DNA of 64,000 nt, taken from Luteimicrobium sp042670205. Its GTDB lineage: Bacteria; Actinomycetota; Actinomycetes; Actinomycetales; Cellulomonadaceae. Position 1 is the first letter of the stretch; the number at the start of each line of letters is the position of its first letter. The stretch covers positions 56,182 through 120,181 of the forward strand of contig NZ_JBHUWD010000007.1 of NCBI RefSeq assembly GCF_042670205.1, read 5' to 3'. Positions 62,236-64,000 of this stretch are shown here, in pieces. The position numbers were made by a program, and so were the translations under genes. The notes beneath the pieces are model-generated. The model was not told where the DNA came from. It did not search any database and was given only the letters and a program-made list of their open reading frames with translations.

Positions 62236-63123
62236 ATGGGACACCGTCACTTCAACGGCCTCAAGACCGCGCTGCTCTTCGGCGTGCTGTGGGCCGTCCT
62301 GCTCGCGATCTGGGCGCTGTTCTTCCGCAACTCGGTCGGCATGCTGTGGTTCTTCGTGTTCCTCGGCCTGGCCTCGACCGCGTACGGGTACTGGAACTCG
62401 GACAAGATCGCGATCCGCTCGATGCAGGCCTACCCGGTCACCGAGCAGGAGCAGCCCGTCATGTACCGCGTGGTGCGTGAGCTGTCGGCGCGCGCCAACC
62501 AGCCCATGCCGAAGCTCTACGTGTCGCCCACGCAGGCGCCCAACGCGTTCGCGACGGGCCGCAACCCCCAGAAGGCGGCCGTGTGCTGCACCGAGGGGAT
62601 CCTCCAGATCCTCGACGAGCGCGAGCTCCGCGGGGTCCTCGGGCACGAGCTCATGCACGTGTACAACCGCGACATCCTCACGTCGTCCATCGCGGCCGCG
62701 GTCGCGGGCGTCATCACCTCGCTCGCCCAGTTCCTGCTCTTCTTCGGCGGGGGCGGCGACCGCCGCGACAACAACGGCAACGCGATCGCAGCGATCGCCC
62801 TGGCGATCCTCGCGCCGCTCGCCGCGACCGTGATCCAGCTCGCGATCTCCCGCACCCGCGAGTACGACGCCGACGAGGACGGCGCTACGCTGACGGGCGA
62901 CCCGATGGCGCTGGCCTCGGCGCTGCGCAAGCTCGAGAGCGGCACGCAGGCCGCCCCGCTGCCCGCCGACCAGAAGCTCGTCGACGTCTCGCACCTCATG
63001 ATCGCCAACCCGTTCAAGGCCGGCGCCGTCTCGAAGCTGTTCTCGACCCACCCGCCCATGGCGGACCGGATCCAGCGCCTCGAGGCCATGGCCGGGCAGC
63101 AGGGTGGCATCACCTACTACTGA
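62236..63123 (+). CDS. htpX: HtpX-family membrane metalloprotease
   Basis: The 295-residue M48 peptidase degrades misfolded membrane proteins. Two N-terminal TM helices (residues 9-28 and 35-52) are followed by the zinc motif GHELMHVYNRD (His 137, His 141) and two more TM segments (about 150-175 and 180-205). The third zinc ligand lies in SRTREYDADEDGA (Glu near 208). The active site faces the cytoplasm. A leaderless start is indicated by the -10 box just upstream. The Map gene follows after 28 bp and may be cotranscribed. Confidence 0.93.
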   Translation: MGHRHFNGLKTALLFGVLWAVLLAIWALFFRNSVGMLWFFVFLGLASTAYGYWNSDKIAIRSMQAYPVTEQEQPVMYRVVRELSARANQPMPKLYVSPTQAPNAFATGRNPQKAAVCCTEGILQILDERELRGVLGHELMHVYNRDILTSSIAAAVAGVITSLAQFLLFFGGGGDRRDNNGNAIAAIALAILAPLAATVIQLAISRTREYDADEDGATLTGDPMALASALRKLESGTQAAPLPADQKLVDVSHLMIANPFKAGAVSKLFSTHPPMADRIQRLEAMAGQQGGITYY

Positions 63124-63151
63124 GCACCTCGACCGACTGGAGCGCACGCCC

Positions 63152-63916
63152 GTGGCACTGAAGACCCCTGGTGAGATCGACGGAATGCGGGAGGCGGGGC
63201 GCGTCGTCGCCCGCGCCCTGCAGGCGTGCCGCGAGGCGGCCGCCGTCGGGGTGACCATGAAGGAGCTCGACCAGGTCGCCCGCGACGTCATCTTCGGTGC
63301 GGGCGCCACCTCGCCGTTCCTGAACTACCACCCGTCGTGGGCGCCGACGCCGTTCCCGGGCGTGATCTGCGCGAGCGTGAACGACGAGGTCGTCCACGGC
63401 ATCCCCACGGACTACGCGATCGCCGACGGCGACCTCGTGAGCATCGACTGCGGCGCGACCCTCGACGGCTGGACGGGCGACGCCGCGGTGTCGTTCGTCG
63501 TCGGGAACGCGCGGCCCGAGGACCTCGAGCTCATCGCCACGACCGAGCGCGCCCTCGAGGCGGGCATCGCGGCGTCGACCGTGGGCAACCGCATCGGGGA
63601 CATCGGCTACGCGATCGACAAGATCGCCCGCAAGGCCCGCTACGGCAACCTCGAGGACCACGGCGGCCACGGCATCGGCCACACCATGCACGAGGACCCG
63701 TTCATCCCCAACGAGGGCCGCCGCCACAAGGGCGGCGAGCTCCGCGCGGGTATGACGATCGCCATCGAGCCCATGTTCATCCTGGGCGGCTCGGGCGCCT
63801 ACCGGTACGGCGACGACGGCTGGACGCTCCTGTCCCGCGACGGCGGCCGCGCCGCGCACGTCGAGCACAGCATCGCGATCACGGACGACGGTCCCGTGAT
63901 CCTCACCGCCCTCTGA
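63152..63916 (+). CDS. map: Methionine aminopeptidase, type I
   Basis: Map removes the N-terminal Met from new proteins. The 254-residue protein has the pita-bread-fold metal ligands: Asp in VSIDCGA, Asp in TGDAAVSF, His in GHGIGHTMHEDP, Glu in IAIEPMF and Glu in VEHSIAIT, plus the substrate-binding His in NYHPSWAP. The open frame starts at 63104 inside htpX. I chose GTG 63152 because MALKTPGEIDGMREAGRVVA is the family's normal N-terminus and GGAG lies ten bases before it. The short GGGGCC/GGCCCC hairpin at 63921-63940 may be its terminator. The last 60 bases of the window show no gene. Confidence 0.92.
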   Translation: MALKTPGEIDGMREAGRVVARALQACREAAAVGVTMKELDQVARDVIFGAGATSPFLNYHPSWAPTPFPGVICASVNDEVVHGIPTDYAIADGDLVSIDCGATLDGWTGDAAVSFVVGNARPEDLELIATTERALEAGIAASTVGNRIGDIGYAIDKIARKARYGNLEDHGGHGIGHTMHEDPFIPNEGRRHKGGELRAGMTIAIEPMFILGGSGAYRYGDDGWTLLSRDGGRAAHVEHSIAITDDGPVILTAL

Positions 63917-64000
63917 GAACGGGGCCCCGAGCCCGGCCCCACCGCGCGCCGTCCGCCCACCTTCCTGGCCGAACACGGGATCGCCGCCCGTCCGCTGACG

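Noticed and set aside
63110..63976. Antisense frame opposite map at the window end
   Set aside because: It is a composition shadow of the map gene, which has all metal-binding residues on the plus strand.

Overview
This is high-GC DNA with GTG starts, ATGA/GTGA overlaps between consecutive genes and several leaderless start codons (a TANNNT box 6-7 nt before the initiator). Gene content (MenB-type menaquinone pathway, MenJ-like reductase next to a polyprenyl synthase, FprA-type ferredoxin reductase, actinobacterial WXG100/FtsK secretion genes) points to an actinobacterium, most likely of the Micrococcales (Cellulomonas/Cellulosimicrobium-like). The genus is an inference from overall look only. 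No rRNA, tRNA, CRISPR array, transposase or integrase was seen.

Region 1 (1-7274), mixed housekeeping: the 5' end of a class III adenylate/guanylate cyclase gene, a divergent cyclic-nucleotide-binding protein, a membrane metallophosphoesterase with a small zinc-ribbon-like protein downstream, a SRPBCC protein, and an ABC-2 exporter with a divergent TetR regulator.

Region 2 (7251-19652), menaquinone and prenyl chain: menB, an inserted sugE-tetR pair that runs into menC, menD, a HtrA-like protease, menF, a small unknown gene, menG, a MenJ-like reductase and a long-chain polyprenyl diphosphate synthase. menA and menE are not in the window. Several of these genes appear leaderless. The upstream region of menF carries three direct repeats at 21-bp spacing, and two long intergenic palindromes lie in this region.

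Region 3 (19693-60450) is the striking part. Three tandem paralogous genes encode surface-anchored proteins of about 2,000 residues each: one TM segment, a propeller-like domain, about 11 Ig/cadherin-like repeats, about four FN3 domains and a variable cysteine-bearing tip. They are followed on the same strand, mostly with overlapping starts, by a MoxR ATPase, a DUF58 protein, a transglutaminase-like membrane protein lacking its catalytic Cys, an RDD/FHA protein, a PP2C phosphatase, a second FHA protein, a transmembrane Ser/Thr kinase, an FHA-like/winged-helix protein and an EssC/EccC-like ATPase. Then come a WXG100-like protein, a large candidate substrate and two related ~203-aa proteins, small membrane proteins and a second WXG100 protein. 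The kinase/FN3/MoxR/DUF58/transglutaminase set matches the bifidobacterial 'PFNA' cluster as I know it; here it is joined to a type VII-like secretion ATPase and WXG100 proteins. Three promoters in this region share one palindrome, ATGGGGAG-N2-CTCCCCAT, located 23, 23 and 33 nt upstream of a TANNNT box. This suggests a common regulator tying the three transcription units into one system.

Region 4 (60451-64000), housekeeping: FprA-type ferredoxin/ferredoxin-NADP reductase, HtpX protease and methionine aminopeptidase.
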